Source: Chloracidobacterium sp.
GTDB lineage: Bacteria; Acidobacteriota; Blastocatellia; Pyrinomonadales; Pyrinomonadaceae
DNA length: 64,000 bases
Assembly (NCBI GenBank): GCA_016716365.1
Contig: JADJWM010000017.1
Location: 930,001-994,000 of the forward strand
Direction: 5' to 3'
A program made the position numbers and the translations under genes. The notes below the pieces were generated by a model. The model saw only the letters and a list, made by a program, of their open reading frames with translations. It searched no databases and had not been told where the DNA came from. Below, in pieces: positions 8,800 through 16,767 of this stretch (the stretch's first letter is position 1; each line of letters starts with the position of its first letter).

Positions 8800-9515
8800 A
8801 TGAAATATGCGATATCAACACTATTCACTGTAACGGCTGCGTTCGTTTGTGCCTACGGACAAGCAACTCCGGAAAGGGGCCTCGAAAAGGAAAAACAACG
8901 CGAACGCGAACAAGCGTACAACGATAGTGTCGACAGGCTGAGAAATGCAGGCAAGACCACGATGCCTATCGACCCTAACGAACGCTTCCGGATATACACG
9001 ACGAAGATCCGCCCCTTGTGCCGGAAACCAACCCCAGCCGAACCGACGCTGTTGGACCCCGGCGACAGTCTTAGGCGGGCGCATAGGGAACTGCTTGTAG
9101 AAAAGAATGCCGGACTTGTGTAAATGATCGCGGACGAGGGATGCGAGGCCAAGTTCAATGTCAACGTGTCCTCTCCCCACTGCGAAAAATATACATTGCC
9201 CGGGCGGGTTCGGCATTGTCATTCAGGAAATCGAGTCACTGGCTACGGCGACTTTCAGACCGTCGTTTCGACGGCAAAAGGCTCTATTCGAGCTCGCTCC
9301 CGGTGAAAGAAGGTTCGACATTTATCATGCGTTCGATAGCCTACCGCTCCGAATTCTTCCGTGTGATCGAGGGCGTCGAAGGCGATGAGATGGTGTTCGA
9401 TACGCGAAAGGACGTGATCGTGGCTTTCCGGGTCGTCAAGTGCGAACCCGATGAGAGTGTGATCGTTGCCTGGAAGGAAATTGAGCGGAAAGAATCGCCC
9501 CGGCTGACGCGCTGA
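8800..9515 (+). pseudogene. Decayed third copy of the tandem secreted-protein family
   Basis: It begins with a normal start, a ribosome-binding site (AGGAGG at 8772) and a signal peptide (MKYAISTLFTVTAAFVCAYGQ). It has an in-frame TAA at 9121, exactly within the block NAGLV-stop-MIADEGCEAKF that matches RTGIVRLEPYKEC of copy two. The same frame then continues through HCEKYTLPG, matching HCLEYSMPG. Near 9205-9225 the match moves to another frame (LSFRKSSHWLRRLSDRRFDG against YSFRERNYRLGRLADLRFDG). After RFDG about 65-70 residues present in copy two are missing. The C-terminal block (TFIMRSIAYRSEFF, VIVAFRVV, VAWKEIERKESP) is kept. A stop, a frameshift and a deletion together make this a real pseudogene rather than a sequencing error. 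Confidence 0.85.
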
Positions 9516-9636
9516 CCCGTCACAAGATGGTAGTTAAACGGCCGGACGTGAAATACTTAATGGAAGCCTGTTCGTCTTTTGAAGTCGACTGTATGAACAG
9601 GACGCACCGATACTGAATTTCTTAGGATCAACGTTT

Positions 9637-10353
9637 ATGGAATTCCAAGGAAAAGCGGCCATTGTGACCGGCAGTACGAAAGGCATTGGCCTCGCGATCG
9701 CTGAAAGACTCGTTGAAAACGGTGTGGGAGTCGTCATCTGTGGACGCGGCCGAGACGATGTCCAAAAAGCCGCCGAGCACCTTCTGAAGAAAGGAAAAGC
9801 CGAGGCGGTTTCGTGCGACGTTCGGGATCCCGGCCATGTGAAGGCGCTTATCGAACACTGCGCCGAGGTCTTTGGCGGCGTTGATATCCTGGTGAACAAC
9901 GCTGGGATCGGTTATTTCGGCAAAACCGTCGAGGAGCTTTCGCCCGAGGAGTTTCGCCGGACGATAGAAACGAATCTGTTCGGTGTCTATTACGGCTGCC
10001 ACTTCGCCGTTCCCTTGATGAAACAGCGGGGTGGCGGATACATCATCAATATTTCTTCGCTCGCCGGCCAGAATCCTCACCCGAAAATGGCCGCCTACAA
10101 CGCTTCGAAATTTGCGCTGAACGGATTTTCCGAAGCACTGATGCAGGAGGTCCGGCAAGACAATATCAAGGTAAGCTACATCTGCCCGGGCAGCGTCAAC
10201 ACGGCCTTCGGCGGCGACACGCCCGGCGACGAGAAAGCCTGGCAGCTTCAGCCGTCGGACATTGCCGACATCGTGATCGATCTACTGAGGATGGACCCGC
10301 GAGCCCTGCCAAGCAAGATCGAGGTTAGGCCCAGCAAGCCTCCTGCCCGATAG
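9637..10353 (+). CDS. Short-chain dehydrogenase/reductase
   Basis: A classical SDR of 238 residues, NAD(P)-dependent, cytoplasmic. The Rossmann motif TGSTKGIG is at residues 11-18 and NNAG at 87-90. The catalytic residues Ser141, Tyr154 and Lys158 (YNASK) are intact, and the PGSVNTAF motif follows. An Arg after the second strand (GRGRDD) hints at NADPH preference. The substrate cannot be told; sequences of this kind are often annotated as 3-ketoacyl-ACP reductase or as general sugar/alcohol oxidoreductases. It stands alone, converging with the chemosensory operon, whose last stop codon is only 11 bases away. Confidence 0.9.
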   Translation: MEFQGKAAIVTGSTKGIGLAIAERLVENGVGVVICGRGRDDVQKAAEHLLKKGKAEAVSCDVRDPGHVKALIEHCAEVFGGVDILVNNAGIGYFGKTVEELSPEEFRRTIETNLFGVYYGCHFAVPLMKQRGGGYIINISSLAGQNPHPKMAAYNASKFALNGFSEALMQEVRQDNIKVSYICPGSVNTAFGGDTPGDEKAWQLQPSDIADIVIDLLRMDPRALPSKIEVRPSKPPAR

Positions 10354-10363
10354 CCTTGTCTGT

Positions 10364-13126
10364 TTATCCACAGACTTTCCTGACAACATTGACGATATCG
10401 CTGGCGGTGAAGGGCTTAGGCAAATGGCCGGTTATTCCCAATTCTGCGGCCCGCTGCCGGTGTTTTTCACTCACGCGTGAAGTAATAAATAAAAACGGTA
10501 TCGCGCAATAATCAGGTTCCGATCTTACGGCCTCGGCAAAGGCAAAGCCGTCCATCTCCGGCATCTCAACGTCGGAGAGTATCGCGTCGGGCAGCGGTCC
10601 GCGGCGAAGCACGTCAAGAGCATCAAGCCCGTCCTTCGCGGTCATCGGCTCAAGCCCGGCCGCCTTCAGAGCGTTCGCGGTCATGTGGCGAACGCTGGGG
10701 CTGTCATCGACGACCAAGACACGAAGTGTGCGCGGTACTTCAGCTTCCGCAGCAGTTTCCGAACCCAACGGCCCCGATGTGCACAACGCGGCGACATCCA
10801 GGACGGGTACCGCCTCGCCGCTGCCCAACAATGCGGCCCCGAGAAGCCCGGGAACATCGTTCAGCGGCTGCGACAGTGCCTTGATTATTATCTCTTCGGT
10901 ACTGAGAAAATCGTCGATCGCGAGCGCGAACTGAGCGGCTCCCTCGCCCACAAGAAGCACCTTCATTACGTCGGCCGGCAGCGGTTTTTCGCCGCCGGTG
11001 AAATAGTCCGAAAGATCGAGGAAAGGGTATTCGATACCACCGACCGACGCCTTTACCCCACCGTTTGCTGCGACCAACTCTTTTCGTCCGACCTCGAACA
11101 TCCCGTGCACCGACCGGGCCGGAATTGCGGCGGTGTTACCCGCGGACCTGACCAAAACGGAGCGGGCGACGGCGAATTCGAGCGGGATCTTGAGCGCGAA
11201 GGTGGTACCGGCATGAAGCTCGGTCTCGACCGTTACCGAGCCGCCCTGGTCCTCGACGCTTTCCTTTACGATGCTTAGGCCGACGCCGCGTCCCGAACTC
11301 AGCGTCAATTTGTCGGCGGTCGAAAGTCCCGGCGTGAAGATGAGGTCGATCTGGGAATTCTGTTCGTCCCGCTGATCGGATTTTGCAGGCAGGAGCCCGA
11401 TATCCGCGGCCCGTTCGGAAAGTGCGCGGCCTGAAATGCCGCGGCCGTCATCCGAAACGGAAACGATGAAATGCGTTCCTTCGTTTCTGGCGCTGACCGT
11501 GATGATCCCGTGTTTAGGCTTCCCCGCAAGGCGCCGGGCGTCCGCGCTCTCGATCCCGTGGGCGACGGCGTTCTTCACCAGGTGCATCAGCGGTTCGACA
11601 AGCGAATCGAGCACATCAGTGTCGATCTCGACGTCCTGGTCGCCGACGACGATCTCGGCGGACTTTTCCTGTTCCTGGCACGTAACGCGGACCGCCCGCT
11701 CGAGCCTCGTCGCGATCGACCCGAAACGGATCAGCCGGATCTGCATCGCACGCTGCTGAACGTCATCGACCAAACGGCGATGGAGGTCGAACGCCTCGTG
11801 TGCGGCCGAAGCCAGCGAATCGAAAGTGCCGGCCAGCGTGTGGCATTCCTGGGCCGCTTCGGCCAATTCGCGTGCCGATGCGTGGAACGATGTGTAGCGT
11901 TCCATCTCCAGCCGATCGAAACGCGGCCCGCCATCTGCGAGATCGGTTTGCAGATGATCTGCCCGGCCGACCCCGTCGAGCAAAGCCGCGTCAAGATCGT
12001 TCTCGACATGTTGGGCCGACGCCCGGACGGTTCGGGCCGTTCGCGAGAGTTCCAAAACAGCGTCCGAAAGTTCTTCCATCCGCCTGGCAAGGACGGTTCG
12101 GCTGATCAAAAGCTCGCGAACCGAATCGGACAATTCGTTCAGCCGGGTCAATGCCACGCGGACGATCGGCCGCGGCGAATTTTTTGGCGGCCCGGGAACG
12201 GCCGGTTCAGCTTCGGCCGGACCGTTCTCGATCGTGGGCCCCGGCAGTTCGGCATTGGGAGCAGGGTCGGCGGAACCGCCGTCCCTTCGATTCTCAGCGG
12301 TCAACAAATCAAACTGACCGCAGATCGTGCGGATCCTTTCGCCGGCCGCTTCGTCCGCCGGCCCGCCGGACAGGTCGCGCATTAGCCCGGCGGCCCGGTT
12401 CAAGAGGTCCACGTCGGCCGCCTTTGGTTCGATCTCGGATCCGGAAAGCAGATCCAGAAGGTCCTCGACCTTATGAGCGATCCGGGACAGGTCAGCAAGG
12501 CCGATTATCCCGGCCGCCCCCTTTAGCGTGTGGGCGCTCCGCCGCATTTCCCAGAGTGCACGCCCGTCGCCCGGCGTTTGCATCAGCGCTTCGACATTCG
12601 ATTCGATGTTCGACAGCAGTTCGTCGGCCTCGATCTTAAAGACCGCGATCATCTCTTCATCCGGTTCAAACTCGTCGGCATTCTCGGTTTCAGACCCGAA
12701 AAGCGGCGGCTCATCCTCCGGCGCGGCGTGATCGCGGGTCCGAAACTCGTCGAACGAACGGTCAAGAAACTCCGATACGTCGATATCATCATTCGGCTCA
12801 AGCAGGCGCGCTTTCAGTATCTCCGCTTCCGCCTGAGCAACACGGTCAAGCAGCAGGCAAGCGTCATCATCGGACAATTCCGATCCAAGGTTAGCCACCC
12901 TTTCAGAATCGCTCGCAAGGGACGAGAAAGCGATCGCGACCGGATCCAGTCCGCATTTTTCGACAGCGTCCTCGATCGCCCTGAGCCGCTCGATCTGAAG
13001 CATCGAAGCCTCGAACCCTCCTTCCTGCCGGCAGATCAGAAGGCAGCCGCGTATGAGGCCGATCGTGCGGTCGGCGTCCTGCAGCAACTTCTGGGCCTCA
13101 ATGATGCGGGTCTCGGTCGTGCTCAT
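10364..13126 (-). CDS. CheA-type hybrid histidine kinase with C-terminal receiver domain (ChpA-like)
   Basis: 920 residues, cytoplasmic. Domain order: a helical N-terminus of unknown role (1-150), one HPt domain with the phospho-accepting His199 in RRSAHTLKGAAG, a linker, a dimerisation helix pair, an ATPase domain (LMHLVKNAVAHGIES; DDGRGISG; GRGVGLSIV), a CheW-like regulatory domain (~640-790), and a receiver domain (VLVVDDSPSVRH, SDVEMPEMDG, FITSR, PKPF). It is the kinase of the array formed by the neighbouring MCP and CheW genes. A CheA with its own receiver and no CheB/CheR nearby is the pattern of Pil-Chp (type IV pilus) systems rather than flagellar chemotaxis. It has one HPt only, unlike the multi-HPt ChpA of Pseudomonas. 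It is the last gene of the operon. Confidence 0.93.
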   Translation of the reverse strand: MSTTETRIIEAQKLLQDADRTIGLIRGCLLICRQEGGFEASMLQIERLRAIEDAVEKCGLDPVAIAFSSLASDSERVANLGSELSDDDACLLLDRVAQAEAEILKARLLEPNDDIDVSEFLDRSFDEFRTRDHAAPEDEPPLFGSETENADEFEPDEEMIAVFKIEADELLSNIESNVEALMQTPGDGRALWEMRRSAHTLKGAAGIIGLADLSRIAHKVEDLLDLLSGSEIEPKAADVDLLNRAAGLMRDLSGGPADEAAGERIRTICGQFDLLTAENRRDGGSADPAPNAELPGPTIENGPAEAEPAVPGPPKNSPRPIVRVALTRLNELSDSVRELLISRTVLARRMEELSDAVLELSRTARTVRASAQHVENDLDAALLDGVGRADHLQTDLADGGPRFDRLEMERYTSFHASARELAEAAQECHTLAGTFDSLASAAHEAFDLHRRLVDDVQQRAMQIRLIRFGSIATRLERAVRVTCQEQEKSAEIVVGDQDVEIDTDVLDSLVEPLMHLVKNAVAHGIESADARRLAGKPKHGIITVSARNEGTHFIVSVSDDGRGISGRALSERAADIGLLPAKSDQRDEQNSQIDLIFTPGLSTADKLTLSSGRGVGLSIVKESVEDQGGSVTVETELHAGTTFALKIPLEFAVARSVLVRSAGNTAAIPARSVHGMFEVGRKELVAANGGVKASVGGIEYPFLDLSDYFTGGEKPLPADVMKVLLVGEGAAQFALAIDDFLSTEEIIIKALSQPLNDVPGLLGAALLGSGEAVPVLDVAALCTSGPLGSETAAEAEVPRTLRVLVVDDSPSVRHMTANALKAAGLEPMTAKDGLDALDVLRRGPLPDAILSDVEMPEMDGFAFAEAVRSEPDYCAIPFLFITSRVSEKHRQRAAELGITGHLPKPFTASDIVNVVRKVCG

Positions 13127-13138
13127 GAGAAAGAGGCC

Positions 13139-14644
13139 TTAGTTGATGTGAGCCTCGGTGGATGTTGAGATCGCGGGAGAGGGCCTGCGGCCCTGCGAGT
13201 GGTCGAAATTCGACCCCGCGTCCAGGAGTTCCTCGGATAGTCGAAGGACCGCGCGATTCGATTCAGCGACGCGTTTTGTGACGGTGCCGACGATGCCGGC
13301 CGCCTCGGAAATGCTGGTCAATGCGGCCGAAAGGTCGTCTGAACCTGCGGCCTGGTCCTTGGCGCATTCGGAGAAAGACGCCAGTTTGCCGGCGAGTTCA
13401 CGGGCGGATGTCTCGATCGAACCGAGTTCCTTGCCCGCTTTCTCCGCCAGGGACGAACCGACCACCACTTCGCGAACCGTGTCGTCCATGGAAGACACCG
13501 CTTCTTTCGTCACAGAGTTTATTGCATTCGTGAGAAGGGCGGCCTCGGCCGTCAGTTTGCGAGAACGTTCGGCCAGACGCTCGACCTCGTCCGCGATAGC
13601 GACGAACGCGGATCCGGCCTCGCCCGATGCCGACGCCTGCAAAGACGCGTTCAGGGCAAGCAGGCTTGTCTTGTCCGAAAGATCGTCGATCAGCGCGAAG
13701 ATCTGTGCGATCTCCTGCGATCGCTCGCCCAGCCTTTTCACCCTCTTGGAGGTTTCCTGGGCCTGCCGCCTGACAAACTGCATGGCTCCGACGGTGTCCT
13801 CGGTGGACCGCCGGCCGGCACGCGCCGATCTTAAAAACTCGGCGCCGATGCGGGCTGCATCGTTCGATGTCTCATCGATCTCTCCGATGCGGGAAGCGAT
13901 CCTGGCACTGGCCGCGGCCGCACGTTCGGCCTGGGATGTCTGAATGGTGCAGCTTCGTGAGATCTGGTCAGTCAGATCAATAAGAGAAACGCTTTGAACC
14001 CTGATCTGCTCTGAGATCGCTCCCGACCGGGCGAGTATGTTCCGGACCTCCCGGACGAACGAATTGTAGTTCGCCGACACTTCATCGAACCGCCTTGCCG
14101 TTGGATCGGAGATGTTCGAAAGATCGCCTCTAGCGGCGGCCGAAAACCGGGCCGCGAGCTCCGTAATGCATTCTGCCATCCGATCGTTCTCGAGACGGAT
14201 CTCAGCCATACGGTGATGAACGTCGGCGAATCTTTCGATAACGCGGCCGACACCGTCCGCCTCCTGCCCATCGGCCTGGGCGGCCGGACTGCGGTCAGTG
14301 GAAATACTTTCGGCGGCCGAGAAGATCTGGCGAAATCGCTCGGAAACCGCGGAGATCGCTCCAAGCAGTTCACCGCTGCCGGTGCTCTCCAGTTCCTCGC
14401 CGCGGGCCATCGTCAATAGTGCTTCGATCGCCTCAGCGCGTTCGGATCGGGATCTCTGTGCTTCGACCATCAGCGCCCCAAGCGCGGCAACCGCCAGGAC
14501 GGCCCCGGCCGAAGCAAGGTAAAGCCCGAATGACGCGTCCGCGGCACCGTCGGCGGACCATAGGCCGAGAAGACCGAAGATGAGCAGCAAAGCGGCCGCT
14601 ATGGATGCGATCCGGGCCGCCAGGAAATGATGGAAGTCTTTCAT
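13139..14644 (-). CDS. Methyl-accepting chemotaxis-type receptor with divergent signalling tip
   Basis: 501 residues. Two hydrophobic segments close to each other near the N-terminus (~15-60) form a membrane hairpin with almost no periplasmic domain. A linker follows, then a long coiled-coil signalling domain. The hairpin tip is recognisable (IDDLSDKTSLLALNASLQASASGEAGSAFVAIADEVERLAERSRKL split over the tip) but departs from the canonical EAARAGE sequence. With no large sensor region it probably senses a membrane or cytoplasmic state or a partner protein, as PilJ-like receptors do. It is separated from the CheA gene by 12 bases. Adaptation methylation sites cannot be judged by eye, and no CheR/CheB is near. 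Confidence 0.88.
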   Translation of the reverse strand: MKDFHHFLAARIASIAAALLLIFGLLGLWSADGAADASFGLYLASAGAVLAVAALGALMVEAQRSRSERAEAIEALLTMARGEELESTGSGELLGAISAVSERFRQIFSAAESISTDRSPAAQADGQEADGVGRVIERFADVHHRMAEIRLENDRMAECITELAARFSAAARGDLSNISDPTARRFDEVSANYNSFVREVRNILARSGAISEQIRVQSVSLIDLTDQISRSCTIQTSQAERAAAASARIASRIGEIDETSNDAARIGAEFLRSARAGRRSTEDTVGAMQFVRRQAQETSKRVKRLGERSQEIAQIFALIDDLSDKTSLLALNASLQASASGEAGSAFVAIADEVERLAERSRKLTAEAALLTNAINSVTKEAVSSMDDTVREVVVGSSLAEKAGKELGSIETSARELAGKLASFSECAKDQAAGSDDLSAALTSISEAAGIVGTVTKRVAESNRAVLRLSEELLDAGSNFDHSQGRRPSPAISTSTEAHIN

Positions 14645-14656
14645 TTTTGAGAGGTC

Positions 14657-16207
14657 TCACTCGCCCGGGAGCGTGATCAGGTCATGCGGATGAGAACCGT
14701 TGCCCGAAGGCTGAAGCCGGGCGGTTTCCAACGGTTCTTGACCGGCCCTGTTTTCTGTCTGAGTTGAACGAGTCTCGGGGACAGCAGCGGATCGAATGGC
14801 CTCGACCGGTTCCGCGAACATCTCGAATGCAACTTCGCATGAGCGCAGGTCTTCGCAAAGAGAATCGATAGCACCCGCGAGGTCCCTGAATGCCCCCCCG
14901 AAAGCCGTCGTCTTCGCGCCGAGTTCGGCGGAGTTCCCGGCGGACGCGTGGGCGCATTCGGCAAGCTGCTGCATCTGCTCCAGTGCAAGTAAGACGAGTT
15001 GCTCGGCCTTTTCCGCCCGGGTGATCAGCTTGCCGACCTCGGTGCTGATCCATTGGATCGATGCATTTGTTTCGTTAACATCGCGAACGACCGAATCGCT
15101 GATTCCGGCAATTGCCCGGTTCGCTTTCTCGGCCCGTTCGGCAAGGAGTTTCATTTCATTGGTCAGGGCGTCACGGCTGTCCGGCCGCTCTCCGGCGGTC
15201 GAGATGGACGCGTTGACCGCGACGAGCGAAGTCCGGTTCGAAAGGTCCTGGATCGAACGGGCTACGTGGTTTATCGAAAGCGTTTGTTCCCCGACCGTCC
15301 GAAGCTTGTGGATCGCCGCCTCGAATTGCCGGCGGACCGAATCGGCGGATCGCGCGCCCTGGTCCGTCTCCGCGAATTTCGCGGTGAGTTCGGTGACTAT
15401 TTCCTTTGCCACAAGGGCAGCGGCCGACGCCTCTTTCGAGGCCGTTTCCCCGAATGAAAGAACCTCATCCAGGCCGGTCCTGAGGTTGTCGAGTGACCTC
15501 TTGCTCTTGCCGCCTTTCTCAAGAGCGGTCTCGACCCGATTCCTCCCTTCGGTGATCAGGGTCTTAAGTGAACCCGCGTTCGAGACGATCGCTCCGGTCA
15601 TAAGTGCCTGCCGCTCGATCAAATAGCGGATCGCGTCGGTTATTGTCCGTGTACCGCGGTAATCATTCATTACGCGAACCATCTCGCCGCGTTGTATGCC
15701 GGAGAGCTCGCCCGATATCTGAACGATCGCCTGCTGCAGTTCGTCCAGCTGCTTCTTTGCGTCGACCGAATCGGTCACCTTTGCGACAAAACGCTGGAAC
15801 GACTCGCTAAGCCGGTCCGAATGCTGGAGCGGGTCAAGGGCGGCCCTCGTGTTTCCGGCGGCCACTTCGTCCATCATGTCGACGAAGTTAGCAAGCTGCC
15901 GCGATGCCCGGCTGACCGTGTGAAGCAGATCATCGGTTTCGACCGCGCCGGTCGTGTTCGGGACCGACATCCCCGGGTTCCGCTCGATGCTCTTTGCCAG
16001 CAGCGTCAGCTTTTCCAGGGGCATCAGCACCTTGCCGGAAAGCCACCACCCGAAAGCTGCCGTCATGACGATCAGCGTTACGCCGACTGAAACGATGGGG
16101 ATCCATTCATTCGATGAGATCTGTAATGCCGCCCAAAAGACGCCAAAGGAGCACGCCGCCTGAAAAACAGCGAAAGCGGCAAGATACACCCGGATCTTGC
16201 CGCGCAT
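14657..16207 (-). CDS. Second MCP-like receptor, strongly divergent tip
   Basis: About 516 residues from ATG 16207, which has GAGG nine bases upstream; an earlier in-frame ATG at 16282 would overlap the CheW gene by 25 bases and lacks a ribosome-binding site. Two transmembrane helices lie near the N-terminus (VYLAAFAVFQAACSFGVFW and IVSVGVTLIVMTAAFGWWL), then a HAMP-like segment (LMPLEKLTLLAKSIERNP), then a coiled coil. The region equivalent to the receptor tip reads LSNRTSLVAVNASISTAGE, with the usual EAARAGE-GFAVVA core lost. Its N-terminal layout resembles PilJ. It may be a structural partner of the first MCP rather than a normal CheA-activating receptor. A Pro/Thr-rich C-terminal tail follows the coiled coil. 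Confidence 0.82.
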   Translation of the reverse strand: MRGKIRVYLAAFAVFQAACSFGVFWAALQISSNEWIPIVSVGVTLIVMTAAFGWWLSGKVLMPLEKLTLLAKSIERNPGMSVPNTTGAVETDDLLHTVSRASRQLANFVDMMDEVAAGNTRAALDPLQHSDRLSESFQRFVAKVTDSVDAKKQLDELQQAIVQISGELSGIQRGEMVRVMNDYRGTRTITDAIRYLIERQALMTGAIVSNAGSLKTLITEGRNRVETALEKGGKSKRSLDNLRTGLDEVLSFGETASKEASAAALVAKEIVTELTAKFAETDQGARSADSVRRQFEAAIHKLRTVGEQTLSINHVARSIQDLSNRTSLVAVNASISTAGERPDSRDALTNEMKLLAERAEKANRAIAGISDSVVRDVNETNASIQWISTEVGKLITRAEKAEQLVLLALEQMQQLAECAHASAGNSAELGAKTTAFGGAFRDLAGAIDSLCEDLRSCEVAFEMFAEPVEAIRSAAVPETRSTQTENRAGQEPLETARLQPSGNGSHPHDLITLPGE

Positions 16208-16257
16208 AGTTAGCTGCCTCGCGTCAGGCGATCTGCGATCTGTTTCAGGTGGTGGAT

Positions 16258-16752
16258 TCACATCGATCTTCGGGAGAGGCATTTCAGCAGCGACTCCAGC
16301 TCAAGCATCGCGATCTCGCCGTCGGGCAGGATCATTCTAGTGACCGGTCCGCTATGTTCCGGTGCGCCGGCGGCCGTGGACATCGGGAGTTCAAAAAGAT
16401 CGTTGACCGCGTCGACCGGCAGAGCCAGTTTGATCGAACCTGCGATCGGATGAAAGATCATCACCCGGTTGCCGTCACTCATCCGCGGTGTGCAGCCAAG
16501 CGAGATGCCCGACGGTTCGAGGACAGCGACAAGGTCTCCGCGGCAGCCCGCGATCCCGCGGAGCCATTCCGGCGCATTCGGTACTCTCGAGGCGGTTAGC
16601 GAAAGTACCACCTCGGCGACTGCCGAGGCACGGACGCAGAACGTGTGATCGCCGATCGCGAAACGTATCAGTTTCTCGACATTTTGAGTATCATCCGACC
16701 TCGAGTTTGCGTCGTGGATCGGAACGTTTGCTTCGACCTCTAGCAGATCCAT
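16258..16752 (-). CDS. CheW-domain coupling protein (PilI-like)
   Basis: 164 residues, a single CheW domain (LIRFAIGDHTFCVRASAVAEVV at the start, GIAGCRGDLVAVLEP in the middle, LALPVDAVNDLFELP near the end). Such proteins link receptors to the histidine kinase in a chemosensory array in the cytoplasm. It begins 15 bases after the true end of the upstream TPR-receiver gene (TGA at 16768-16770) and is followed by the two receptor genes and the CheA gene, so all five are very likely one transcript. PilI is the functional counterpart in type IV pilus systems; that assignment is by context. Confidence 0.88.
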   Translation of the reverse strand: MDLLEVEANVPIHDANSRSDDTQNVEKLIRFAIGDHTFCVRASAVAEVVLSLTASRVPNAPEWLRGIAGCRGDLVAVLEPSGISLGCTPRMSDGNRVMIFHPIAGSIKLALPVDAVNDLFELPMSTAAGAPEHSGPVTRMILPDGEIAMLELESLLKCLSRRSM

Positions 16753-16767
16753 GTTTCGATCCCGTGA

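Noticed and set aside
10364..10372. DnaA-box-like TTATCCACA (also at 1046-1054)
   Set aside because: Single isolated copies, both inside coding sequence; about half a match per 64 kb is expected by chance, and no AT-rich origin region or dnaA/dnaN gene is near.
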